Origin: Saccoglossus kowalevskii
Lineage: Eukaryota > Hemichordata > Enteropneusta > Harrimaniidae
Assembly: GCF_000003605.2 (NCBI RefSeq)
Contig: NW_003151254.1
Span: 779,411-807,231 of the forward strand
Direction: 5' to 3'
Length of the DNA: 27,821 nt
Positions 1 to 9,474 of the stretch are shown piece by piece (the first letter of the stretch is position 1; every line of letters starts with the position of its first letter). The translations under genes and the position numbers were made by a program. Below the pieces are notes generated by a model that was given only the letters and a program-made list of their open reading frames with translations, was not told where the DNA came from and did not search any database.

Positions 1-83
1 AAAATGCAGGGTTTGACCATGAATATTTTGAGAAAGATAATAACAATTTAGTTTGGTGTCCAAAATCTGTTTTTCAGAGACAA

Positions 84-99
84 CCCCCCCCCCCCCTCT
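84..99. repeat. Poly-C run
   Basis: About 14 consecutive C bases in an otherwise AT-rich tract (a simple homopolymer); length may be assembly-sensitive. Confidence 0.9.
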
Positions 100-224
100 C
101 ATGCACATCCACAGACACCAATGTTTGCTTTATTAGTCATATCTTCGAAATGATCTTGATGACTGATGACCATAGAAACACCACTGTCTTTTACCCAAAT
201 ATGGCATATAAGGTCCATTCCTAC

Positions 225-344
225 TACTGTAGATTACTTTATTTTCACTTTAATAGATTTATATTCGCTATTTCTGCCGAAACTATGAATCAGTGAAAAT
301 AAACTTACTTTTCAGTGAAAATTAATTTCAACTAAAAGTATTTT
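225..344. mobile_element. MITE family A, internally deleted copy
   Basis: Begins TACTGTAGATTACTTTATTT and ends with the matching inverted end (AATTAATTTCAACTAAAAGTA). It has the family's inner phrases TTCGCTATTT and CAGTGAAAATAAA, but it is about 120 bp against about 212 bp for the copies at 8251 and 13322, lacking much of the middle. Confidence 0.65.
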
Positions 345-1730
345 GAATTGCCGCCTTTAATGATGTTTTTCAGCTACATTTTATGCATTTTTATTGGAGA
401 TTTTAGAACATAGAGCACACATAGTCTCATATGCCATGTATACATGAAATTATTGATTATTATGTAGAGAGTATGGTACAACTGTCAGAGTTGGATATAC
501 ATGTACTTTTCACCAGGATGGTGGGTGAAGCACAACAGCTGATATTTTCAACGGATACCTCATAGATTACTCATCAAAACAGCATGCACTTTCTAAAAAT
601 GTATTAAAGATGGAGGACGTTATCACTACACATGCACACTGTACTTACTTTACCTTCATCATGCACCACGCTATTCATTAAAACGTAAAATGATATACCG
701 GTACATGTATTTTCATTTCGAACATACACAAACAAAAGTAAGGTAATGTCCAAAAAAAGCAAAAGACAACACTACAAATCAAGCAAAGTTGGAAAAAATA
801 AACTTGTCACAACTGAAGAAATTTCAATCAATAGATCAACAATTCAGAAATTTTGAAAATATGTAATATGACAGTATGTGATGGCTGTCACTCTTAATGA
901 GCCTAAACTATGATCAACTTCAAGAAAACTTTGGTATTGTCTAATTTAGTATAGCTTGTTTGTCAAAAAGTATCCACATTCAAGCAACCAATCACAGCTA
1001 ATGTTACTGAATGACCTTGTAATTATAAAAGCATATTTTGATTGGTTAACAGTGAACAAAATGTATAATTATCATAGCAACAGAGAGGGGCCAATAAAAA
1101 GATAAACACAAAAAATGTGTTCATATGACATTCATGTAGCTATTTATTTTCTTACTAACCTTTTGAAAATTGTTTTCAACAACAAATGTGAACAAATTGT
1201 GCTGATGCGTTTTTGTGTAGTACAAGTCAACATGAAATAAGTCTATCAATTTCAGTCAAAGAAAATGAAAAACTTCATTCTGGATGTAATTTTTCCAACC
1301 ATTTTGTACCTTTTTCTAAAAATTCTTTGGTAATTTTCTATTAGATCCAGGTATTGATAATTTTCTTTAAATATGAAAAAATTATTTAGTCAGAGCATTT
1401 CAAGCAGCAGTTTACAGCTTGATTAATACCCAAGGCCGTTTTCATACCTGACACAAAAAACATCTTGCATGTATAAAACTAGTTTAAAATGTGGAAAAAA
1501 AAAATACACAACAAATAACCTACATTAAAAAGATAATGTTTGATTTGGTTATAAATAAATGTCTGTAAAGATAGCAACAATATTAACGTATGGAGAATGT
1601 ACACACAACTTTTCATTATGAATGGAATTGTCAACGGTTTATTTATTTATTTATTACAGTGTATTGACCTATACAGTGACGTATATGATACACATGAGAG
1701 AAGGAAAAGGGCGAAGGCAACAGGAGGTTC
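345..1730. other. No gene seen
   Basis: AT-rich intron-like DNA with stops in all frames. A frame of 66 codons at 1622-1822 is unremarkable and runs into the degenerate repeat. Confidence 0.7.
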
Positions 1731-2150
1731 ACACAGTCAGATTAATCAGATCACTCATCTATGGTGACGATATGATAAAATCAACAAATTTCAGATTATG
1801 GCAAAATCTGTTCAAATATTAGATTTTGAGTTCATCTAGACAGATTAATCTGATCTGAAAATTTGATGAGACATACGAGTACCGACTCATCTATGATGCC
1901 AAAATTATATAATCAACGTTTCAGATTATGGAAAAATCTGATCATATATCAGATCTTTTCCTAAATCAAGCAAGCTTTTGCACTTTTGCTCCACGATCCA
2001 CGAGGGGTTTGTTCACCTAGTCAGATTAATTTTGATGAGACATACAAGTACCAACTCAGCTAAGATGCTAACATTATATAATCAGCACGTCAGACTTGAA
2101 AAAAATGTTATCAGATTTTTTTTCCCATCAAATCGGATTAATCTGACCAC
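1731..2150. repeat. Degenerate tandem repeat, about three units
   Basis: Three diverged units begin near 1737, 1838 and 2019 with CAGATTAATC or CAGATTAATT. They share GATGAGACATAC, ACTCATCTATGATGC, TATATAATCA and a final CAGATTATGGAAAAATCTG, which is itself a small inverted repeat. A further CGGATTAATCTGACC closes the block at about 2133. Unit lengths differ, so it is an old duplication rather than a live satellite. Confidence 0.6.
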
Positions 2151-2300
2151 ATGAACTGATCTTTTTCTAAAGGTCGATGGCCATCACAAACCGTTGTGTT
2201 CAATATGCGACATATATAATGCATATACCTGTACACACATATGAACATGTGTGATGACCCCGCCCCCTTTAACTATGTATATTGGTATATTAATGGCATA

Positions 2301-2525
2301 TTATGCTTGTGTGTATAGGTCTTCACACTGGGACACGATTTGTTTCCATTCATCAGCTGTGACAACGTTGTCCATCAGATGTTTTATTAATACACACATG
2401 TGAACAACAGCAGCGAACACGCCCGGTTCTTGCCACCCGCTCACTACAAGTATGCATATTCTCGCAAAACAAGTTTGATCGCTTATACAATGTATGTCAA
2501 CCGCTCTGATGTGGTCGAAAGCAAT
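2301..2525 (-). CDS. Coding-like C-terminal frame, unknown
   Basis: Minus-strand open frame of about 74 codons lacking an early ATG. Its distal half reads HMCVLIKHLMDNVVTADEWK, then QIVSQCEDLYTQA and stop. The stretch is noticeably less AT-rich than its surroundings and codes a plausible acidic helical tail. No acceptor is decisive; a candidate is ACCACATCAG at about 2499. No family is recognised. It could be the last exon of a gene nested in the DOCK intron, a pseudogene fragment or a fortuitous frame. Confidence 0.2.
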   Translation of the reverse strand: MAFDHIRAVDIHCISDQTCFARICILVVSGWQEPGVFAAVVHMCVLIKHLMDNVVTADEWKQIVSQCEDLYTQA

Positions 2526-2529
2526 TTAG

Positions 2530-4300
2530 GTCCAATAGAATAGTAATATTTGCTGAGATCATTAAGTTTTTCACCAAAATGATTTTAACAGTTAAAGAAT
2601 AAAGAATTGGGCTGAATGCATAATAAATTTTTTTTAGTTAATACTAAATAACTATTGAAGACTTCAAACAATTAGACCATCATTTTAATAAACTTTCTGT
2701 ACATTGTATGATGACTTCACAATTCCTTTGTGTTTTTAATCAACATGTTTTCAGATAAGAAGGGAGAGTAACAAACAAGTCAAGCGTCATTACTAAAAAG
2801 GTATTAGTTTGAAATCTGAATATGATTTTTGTCAATTTAGCCTTGAAATAACTAGCTTCATAATTTCCCAGACACAAAATATAACAATAATGGTGCCAAC
2901 ATTTGCTTGGCTAATCCAAAGTACTGGCTATTTTTAATTTACCATTATTTAACAGGCAGTGACAGGACACAATAAACAAGTAATTAATTGGTAATTTCAG
3001 TTCATGCAGGAGTGATAGGATACACCTGGTTTCCTTTTTCCTTGTAAAATACACACAGATCAGAAGTTGCTAAATTAATATCACTAAAATAGCTCCAAGT
3101 CAGGGTTAAATTGTGTTTTTTATGTGCAAAATATTAAAATTTTGCAAAACTTGTGTACTGATCAGGAAATCATCTGGACTGGCTGAGTCTATGCCTTCAT
3201 TCCAAAAACATGGCGATGTGCAACTATGCAAATGAGTTCCATGACCAGCAGCATTGTACATCAATCATAGAACAGTGGACGTATGGAGGGGAGGGTACAT
3301 TAACACCAATCCTCCTCCATTTTCACAAACTCTTAATTTTAACCTATATAATATAACATATACCAAAGTAACTGTGTGGTGCCTTAAACATCAGTAAAAA
3401 TAGCTTCCCAAGTCACTGAAAAGAGATACACATACCTAATATTAGAACTTCTTTTTAAGAGACAGATGTTTTTTTTCGGCAAATGAAATTGTTAATTAAC
3501 TCATCAAAAAGATATTGATAGTTTTGTATCAAGGGCACATTATTAAAATGATGCATACATAATACCATAACTTAATCAGCCGATTTTTCTGATGACGTCA
3601 ACAATAAAACACCTGCCAGAAAATGCAAATAATTCTATTCCATTTTCTGATGAAAGAGGAAAGTTCATCATGAAAACCAACTAGTCCTGATTGATTTACA
3701 GAAGACTTAGAACAATCACTGGCATTTTGTAAGCCAAGCAGAAATTTTTTTACTTGACATAATGACACAGCAAATCAAAGATCAATTTTGTGAGATACTC
3801 GATACTGTGCGAAAAATGTGATATTTTATTTATACAGGTGGCGAGATTACAATGTAACTTTTCATGCAACATTATTCAAAAAGTTTGATAGTTGTTGATG
3901 AATAATAATGTGTGGAGCGTACATTTTACGGCATAGTAACGCCAAGGGATCTTATTTCCACTACGCATTTGCAGCCGGAAGAATATATCCCAACATAATT
4001 AATTAATATGTAAAGACCCTTTGGCTATTAATTCAAACTCAACAGAACATTTAATTTCAAAATGAAATACAAGGGCTTTAAATCTATGTCATATACCAAC
4101 ATCAGCTGTGGTAGATTGCAGCAATCAAAACTTGATTTAAGAAGTGTATGCCCGACTGATTTTGATCACCAGTAGAGTAATAAGTCTGTGGTCAATTTAA
4201 TTAACCACAAAGAGGTTGATTTGCTGAGAAAGAATGTACTATACCATATACACTGTCAGTCCCTTGGGTCAAATTTATTCTGTATTTCACTAATACAAAA
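2530..4300. other. No gene seen
   Basis: AT-rich sequence without exons, arrays or RNA genes that I can support; only a CRE palindrome at 3593. Confidence 0.65.
3593..3600. promoter_or_regulatory. CRE palindrome
   Basis: TGACGTCA, the full CREB/ATF palindrome. No promoter is visible beside it, so function is uncertain. Confidence 0.2.
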
Positions 4301-4311
4301 ATATAGAATAT

Positions 4312-4497
4312 ATGGCCAGCAGGATTGGCAACAGTCTACTTAAAGCATGTGCGCTTTTCAGTAATTGTCTTGTTCATAATTTAATTAAAAGAGACACCGC
4401 TACAAAGAAGTTAGATGCAAATATGATTGATGTACTTTTCAAAAAAATGATACGTCCTCAAAGATCGCTAGCCAAAATATCTGCATTACAAGTATAA
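4312..4497 (+). pseudogene. Possible 5' part of a frameshifted coding relic
   Basis: A 61-codon ATG frame, rich in K, L and I (for example LIKRDTATKKLDANMIDVLF), ends where the exon-like frame at 4509-4612 opens in another phase. A frameshift between about 4472 and 4494 would fuse them. A GT...AG pair at 4492-4508 is only 17 bp apart, too short for a spliceosomal intron. Function unknown; chance is a real alternative. Confidence 0.15.
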
Positions 4498-4508
4498 TTC
4501 TTTTCAAG

Positions 4509-4612
4509 GCCCGAACATCACCAAGCAGTTCCGTAGATTCAGTTGCGATCAAGTCACCAAATTGAAGGCTCTATGTTCAACAATTGAAGATATCATAAAA
4601 TCAATATCTGAT
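4509..4612 (+). CDS. Exon-like segment, plus strand, unknown gene
   Basis: The acceptor ATTCTTTTCAAG precedes and the donor GAT|GTAAGC follows 104 bp that are open in one frame (2 nt, then 34 codons): PNITKQFRRFSCDQVTKL, KALCSTIEDIIKSISD. The next frame to the left is also open: 61 codons starting at an ATG at 4312 (MASRIGNSLLKACALF ...) end just before it, overlapping by about 23 bp. The two could be one old coding sequence broken by a frameshift. Both are helix-rich in character. The strand is opposite to the DOCK gene. No family is recognised; confidence is low. Confidence 0.22.
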
Positions 4613-4619
4613 GTAAGCA

Positions 4620-6340
4620 TATTCTGTTTTGATTGGTCTGAAACTTACACTAGACTGAGTTATTTGACCATCTTACTGGTTGTGATGATTTGAGGCTGTG
4701 ATGCAAGTTATATTTGCTCATTGATATTGCTAGATTGTATGGAACATCTTGTGAGGACTTGGACTCGGTTTCAGGCCTAGCAGTTGTATAATAAACATCT
4801 TAGTTACAAGTTCTCCTCTCAGATTTGGTGACCAATACTCACTTGGTTCACTCTACTCTGAGAAGTCAGTTCTCGGTTTACATTTGTGTTACCGCTGTGT
4901 CTGATTAAAACTCGTACATACTTTCAGAATTCAAAACATGACAGTTTTTATTGTAGTAAAGATAAAAATAATTTAGCTGATAAACAACGTAATATGTCAG
5001 CTTTTGATTCGTACAGTTCAGAACTGTTCAATTTCATTTTATGCCAAAATACTCAAAATTTAATGAAAACTGCATACCGGTAAATCATCTAGTGTAGAAG
5101 AGTAGACAAGACAGTAGTTAACACCAAGAATTTCAGTCACAGACATAGAAAAGGTCTCTTATTCTGCCAGCCCCATGTACTTTTAAATTGACTTGACAAG
5201 ATAAGGGTCAAAACATCATGGTCAACATGGTCAACATGCCATGTGTTCAAAATGGTTCCCATGTGACGCATACATCTTACATGTCCCTGTATTGTATGTG
5301 CTTGAAACAGTTCCAATACTGTATATTAAACTGCCTGATACAATATAGTAACTCAATACTGTCAGTGAAATTATGACTAACCCAACATTTGTACACTACT
5401 GGATATGTTGACAGATTCTTTATGTCAGTTGTCAGCATTTAATAAGGAGTGGAACAGAAAACCACATATGAATGAAATATAAGATACTGTAACTTGACCA
5501 AGGCCTGCACTATATAAACATCTTGTGACATATGCTATACAGATGTACTATTACGTATTAGTAAGAAATGAAGTTTCAAGAATTTGCTTTTTTTATTCCG
5601 GATAGATGTTGTTACATACTCCTAAATGATTCATTTTTTGATTTATGCTATTGACCGAATTTCACTGCAGGGTTTGTCCACTTTCGCAGAATTTTCCAAA
5701 AAGATTTATCTTTGTGAAATCAGGAGTGTTAATTTATTATTTCCTGTGTTTATTATTTGTGTAGAGCAAATATTTCTCAGAATTCCCATCACAATAAAAC
5801 GTTTTTCTTGCACTAAATGTGTAGAAAATAGTGCTACATGAAGAACCAATTTCCAATACAAGATTTAAGATATTCGATTTTATGGCTTCAGAATCCATTT
5901 CAAATTCAGATTCAGATAACAACCTTTAAGGTAGCGAGAAGGGTTTGGTGAGGTTTTTGAAAAAAACATTCTCTGTCTGTTGTCTCATTTAGAACCGTAA
6001 TTTAACTTATATATTTCGAAAGACTAAGTATAGAGGGACAATTTCGCACAAATTGGACAGTCATTGTTTACATAATTACCACGTGACATAAAAAATGGCG
6101 AACCTTGTAAAAATGACTAAGTACACGATTGCGAGAGCACACTGCGGAATTTCCTGGTGAAATTTACACAAGGCATTGTCCGTAATCAAGTCCATTGAAA
6201 TGCGTCTTCGATAATCAAAAGACCTATTATTCCGATTTCTATAGAGGTTTGTTTTTTTGTCCCCAAATTATTTCATACTTGACACCTTTAACAGACTATT
6301 ATTCTGTAACAAAGCATTTTTTTTAACTCAGAATCAAAAT
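4620..6340. other. No gene seen
   Basis: Intron-like. Short frames at 4886-5083 and 5626-5922 have no coding character. An E-box (CACGTG, 6080) precedes a 21-codon plus-strand frame at about 6095 that I do not regard as a gene. Confidence 0.6.
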
Positions 6341-6430
6341 TTAAATTCAGTTACAGATTCCAACCTCACATTCAGATTCAGGAACCAAACTCAAATTTAG
6401 CTTCAGAAGCGAAATTCCAAATAAATATTC

Positions 6431-6545
6431 AGATTCAGGAACCAACCTCAGATTCAGGAACCAACCTCAGATTCAGGAACCAACCTCAGATTCAGGAACC
6501 AACCTCAGATTCAGGAACCAACCTCAGATTCAGGAACCAACCTCA
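6431..6545. repeat. 19-bp minisatellite, 6 units
   Basis: AGATTCAGGAACCAACCTC repeats at 6431, 6450, 6469, 6488, 6507 and 6526 with almost no variation. The flanks (5880-5925 and 6340-6430) hold looser versions of ATTCAGATTCAG. Confidence 0.93.
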
Positions 6546-6720
6546 AATTCAAAATCCAACCACAAATTCAGATTTAGATTCTAACCTCATATTTAAATTC
6601 AGGAACCAACCTCAAATTCAAAATCCAACCTCAAATTCAGATTTAGATTCTAACCTCATATTTAAATTCAGGAACCAACCTCAAATTCAAAATCCAACCT
6701 CAAATTCATAATCCAACTTC
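6531..6720. repeat. 69-bp repeat grown from the 19-bp unit, about 2.7 copies
   Basis: CAGGAACCAACCTCAAATTC recurs at 6531, 6600 and 6669, exactly 69 bp apart. The 69-bp unit is built of degenerate 19-bp-like pieces (CAAATTCAGATTTAGATTC), showing nested growth of the array. Confidence 0.88.
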
Positions 6721-6885
6721 AAATTCAGTTACAGATTCAGGAGCTACACCATAATGGTACACAAAGAGTAGAGATGTATTGTACACTTAGTTACTTGCTC
6801 ATGAATAATTCAAAGCATACTACTTGACATTGAAATGAGCATTTGAATTCCTAATATTCCCCAGAATCTCTATAGGAAATCGCAA

Positions 6886-6968
6886 TAGCTCAGTCATTAG
6901 AGGCTCTATCTGATATGGTTGATGTTGTGGCTCTACCTGCTATGGTTGATGTTGTGGTTTTGAACCCC
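6886..6968 (+). ncRNA. tRNA-like relic or SINE head with duplicated middle
   Basis: TAGCTCAGTCATTAGAGG at 6886-6903 fits a pol III A box and tRNA D-arm, and GGTTTTGAACCCC at 6956-6968 fits a degenerate B box and T-arm. The segment between holds a 27-bp near-perfect tandem duplication (6904-6930 and 6931-6957, CTCTAYCTGMTATGGTTGAT plus GTTGTGG), which lengthens the A-to-B distance. No intact acceptor stem or anticodon arm can be drawn, so it is not a functional tRNA. A decayed tRNA-derived SINE head is the likeliest reading. The tail of such a SINE was not delimited. Confidence 0.5.
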
Positions 6969-7242
6969 TTCTTTGGCCTACTTTTGTAACAGCTGAGAAA
7001 GAACTTCAGTCACTTCAACTGGACTAAAGCTGTACAGGCTGATTTACAATAGCAGTTTATAAAATATTTCACAGTTATGTAGCTAAGACAATGTTATGTA
7101 AAGTTATCTGTAGCAATTACACTTAGCATATGAATACAACTATGGAAATTATATTCTGCATACAAATGTATGAACACAAGTCTGACTGGTATACAATATG
7201 CATAGGAAAAAAAAGTTTACAGAAAGGTTTACAGGCCGAAAT

Positions 7243-7355
7243 GGTATAATCAAGAGTGGTATAATCAAGAGTGGTATAATCAAAAGTGGTATAATCAAGA
7301 GTGGTATAATCAAGAGTGGTATAATCAAGAGTGGTATAATCAAGAGTGGTATAAT
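7243..7355. repeat. 15-bp minisatellite, 7.5 units
   Basis: GGTATAATCAAGAGT repeats at 7243, 7258, 7273, 7288, 7303, 7318, 7333 and partly at 7348, with one substitution (AAAAGT) in the third unit. Because 15 is a multiple of three, frames stay open on both strands (7123-7500 minus, 7198-7392 plus); these are not taken as genes. It lies about 300 bp downstream of the DOCK exon in the intron. Confidence 0.95.
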
Positions 7356-7658
7356 CCTCGTAACATCGCAGCAATTCATCACACAAAGCTAAAACAAGGC
7401 TTTGGATAAATAAAAGGCAAAATTCTGTGCGACTCAAAAGATCCATACACTTAATACAATTTAATACAATTTGCTGGATATGATCAAGACTGGCATTCAA
7501 GGGTAGCCTAGCCCTGATAATTCATACAAACATACAAACCAGTTAAATTTATTTTTCTTGCATTTAGAAAACATGACACACTTTTCCATACATAGTAGGG
7601 AATAAAGATAATATTGTTATAATACATTCATATGATAAGGATTTCAAGATATACTTAC

Positions 7659-7775
7659 AGCTACATCATCATGAGGGAAAAATAACATATCCCTTTGTAA
7701 ATCACTGTGCATAAGGGTTTTCTTTTGTACAATGACATTCTCGTAATCTAGAGGTTCAACAAGTTTCGGTTTTGC
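7659..7775 (-). CDS. DOCK9/10/11-like (zizimin) internal exon, N-terminal segment
   Basis: Internal exon of a DOCK-D subfamily guanine nucleotide exchange factor; family members activate Cdc42 (some also Rac) through a C-terminal DHR2 domain. Seen: read on the minus strand, a T-rich tract ending TTATTCCAG precedes the exon and GTAAGTAT follows it. The 117 bp give 39 codons without a stop, phase 0 at both ends. The translation runs AKPKLVEPLDYENVIVQKKT, then LMHSDLQRDMLFFPHDDVA. Known: KPKLVEPLDYENVI and the acidic/aromatic FP-x-DD ending are hallmarks of the segment just before the PH domain in DOCK9/10/11, and the vertebrate proteins have a similar stretch at about residues 35-75. No following DOCK exon was found in 1-7658, so the downstream intron is probably longer than 7.6 kb. 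Which of DOCK9, 10 or 11 it represents is undecidable, since most invertebrates have one DOCK-D gene. The identity is close to certain; the full gene is not visible. Confidence 0.94.
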
Positions 7776-7909
7776 CTGGAATAAAATAAAATAAAAGTTA
7801 TACTACTGCATATTAACAGAGCATTTTTAACATTTCATCCAGATTCTGGATGTACAGCAAGTTCGACCATAGTTCTAGTACATGCCTTAAAAGATCAAAG
7901 TACATTTTA

Positions 7910-8010
7910 AAACCTCAGCCAATCAGAATGCTTCATTTCCAGGCTTTATATACACTAAATGCTTCATAATTTTATTTGTTGTGCATTTAGTCAGTTCACA
8001 ATTGGGATCA
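7910..8010 (+). repeat. Dispersed repeat family F, copy 1
   Basis: AATCAGAATGCTTCATTTCC and TATACACTAAATGCTTCAT resemble 24608-24670 in the same order and orientation. The homology is short and diverged; the element boundaries are unknown. Confidence 0.35.
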
Positions 8011-8250
8011 AGTAAAGTTCTTGTGTATTTATATCATATTAAATTCCAGAGGAAAGTTAATGTAATATAAAGCCTGAGGGCTTCTATATAGACCATGTGA
8101 CAGTTTTGATACTCCTGACGCCAAGAAAAAAATTGTTATGTTGAAGTTGTTGCCGCAGGGCTTTCATAGGATATTCCATTTGAAAAAAGGATCATAGTGC
8201 CATTTGTCAGAATTCACTGAATACACTAAATGCAAGACACTCTCCATAAA

Positions 8251-8462
8251 TACTGTAGAATACTTTATTTTCGCTTGGAATTTATTTTCGATATTTTCGC
8301 TGAAGGGATGGTTCTGTGAAAATAAAATCCAGCGAATATACTTTTTTTCCTATATTTCACATTAAACTCATCAAAAATCAGTGAAAATAAATTCCACACA
8401 AAATGTCCAAAAAGCCTTTTCAGCGAAAATTAATTCCAGCAAAAATAAAGTATTCCACAGTA
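8251..8462. mobile_element. MITE family A, full-length copy
   Basis: 212 bp with terminal inverted repeats: the left end TACTGTAGAATACTTTATTT matches the right end read on the other strand (TACTGTGGAATACTTTATTT). Nearly the whole element is a loose palindrome (CAGCGAAAATTAATTCCAGC against its complement), able to form a long hairpin. If the outer TA is a target duplication, a Tc1/mariner-type TA preference is implied, which is an inference. No coding capacity. Its right end abuts the stop codon of the coding-like frame at 8468-8627. Confidence 0.85.
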
Positions 8463-8467
8463 CATAT

Positions 8468-8627
8468 TTACAGATGGTGCTGAGGCTGCAGATAAAGCAA
8501 CACATATGTGAGCTCTTCTAGGATATAAAATCCTCCCTGTAGTAAATCGTCTCGGCTTGCACACTCAGATACTTTATCTGCAGTCAAACTATATATCCTG
8601 GAAGTGCCAGCGTATTCTGTCTTTATC
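8468..8627 (-). CDS. Putative terminal exon or coding relic, unknown gene
   Basis: Minus-strand frame of 52 codons plus stop, preceded by an acceptor-like ACCATTTTCACACATAG. It includes IKTEYAGTSRIYSLTADK and DDLLQGGFYILEELTYVLLY and ends LQPQHHL. The frame stays open for about 95 codons if extended upstream through the acceptor to 8749. The amino acid composition looks protein-like, with an amphipathic helix-like C-terminus, but I recognise no family. A family A MITE begins six bases after the stop codon. It sits in what should be the DOCK first intron on the same strand, so it would be a nested gene's end, a retrocopy fragment or chance. Confidence 0.25.
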
Positions 8628-8629
8628 CT

Positions 8630-9410
8630 ATGTGTGAAAATGGTGTGATTTCTTTGTTTTATGGACCTCATAGGAATGAAGAAAGTGCAGTACTTTCTGA
8701 GAAACTGGCAATACAAATTTTGATGTGTGTACATTGAGCTCAACTGCAAGCTCTACGTTTATAAAGACAAAATGATGTTTCATACTAATCAATCGCTAAA
8801 AATTGTCATTCTTTGTAAACCACCAATCAAATAATATATCCAATAATACATAAAATAGAATACAAGTTTTTAACTATCCTAACTCTTTAATAAATGTAAT
8901 TTTCACTGCAAAAAGTTTTCCAATTTAATGATCAGTTTCATGAGAACTCCAGTAAAATTTTCACTGCTACAAACTTTTGCAGTTTACTAAAATTTGTGAA
9001 CCACGAAACACAAGTAGCTCACAGTAAGCACTATGCCCACTTTTAATCTATTATTAATGAGGTTTGAGCTGATAATTCAAGATTATGTCAATTTTGTCAT
9101 TCTGTCTTCATTACGAGTTCATATAATCAGAATACCGAAAATGAAAACAAAAATTGGCGCCACCAGACAATGTTTTGACATACAAGAGTCCCAAATGTCA
9201 TGAACAATGGTCACAATTATAATTTTTCACAGGTTTCCAATAGTTGGATTATTTATTCATATTTCACAAATTTGCTCTGTGGCATGTGATGAAAAAATCA
9301 TGTATTTTTATTGATATGAAACCTAATATTGCAAAAAAAAAAAAAATTACATAATTTAGTGAGTTTCCAGGGTGAAATAAGTTTTCAATTACTAGTATAT
9401 ACAATGGGGT
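8630..9410. other. No gene seen
   Basis: AT-rich with a poly-A run near 9333. No splice-flanked frame found beyond the upstream extension of the frame ending at 8468. Confidence 0.6.
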
Positions 9411-9411
9411 C

Positions 9412-9474
9412 CTATCCCATAATGCATTGCATATATGTGCAGTGACATGCTCAGTAGAAAAAAATTTGAATTTG
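9412..9474 (-). repeat. Solitary monomer of the 62-bp satellite, inverted
   Basis: CTATCCCATAATGCATTGCA through AGTGACATGCTCAGTA and AAATTTGAATTT is the reverse complement of one complete unit of the array at 20197-20869. About one unit is present and it is not tandem, so the sequence also exists as a dispersed element. Confidence 0.85.

Noticed and set aside
7123..7500. 125-codon minus-strand frame with a repeated pentapeptide
   Set aside because: Created by the 15-bp array; the period keeps all frames open. No flanking coding signal.
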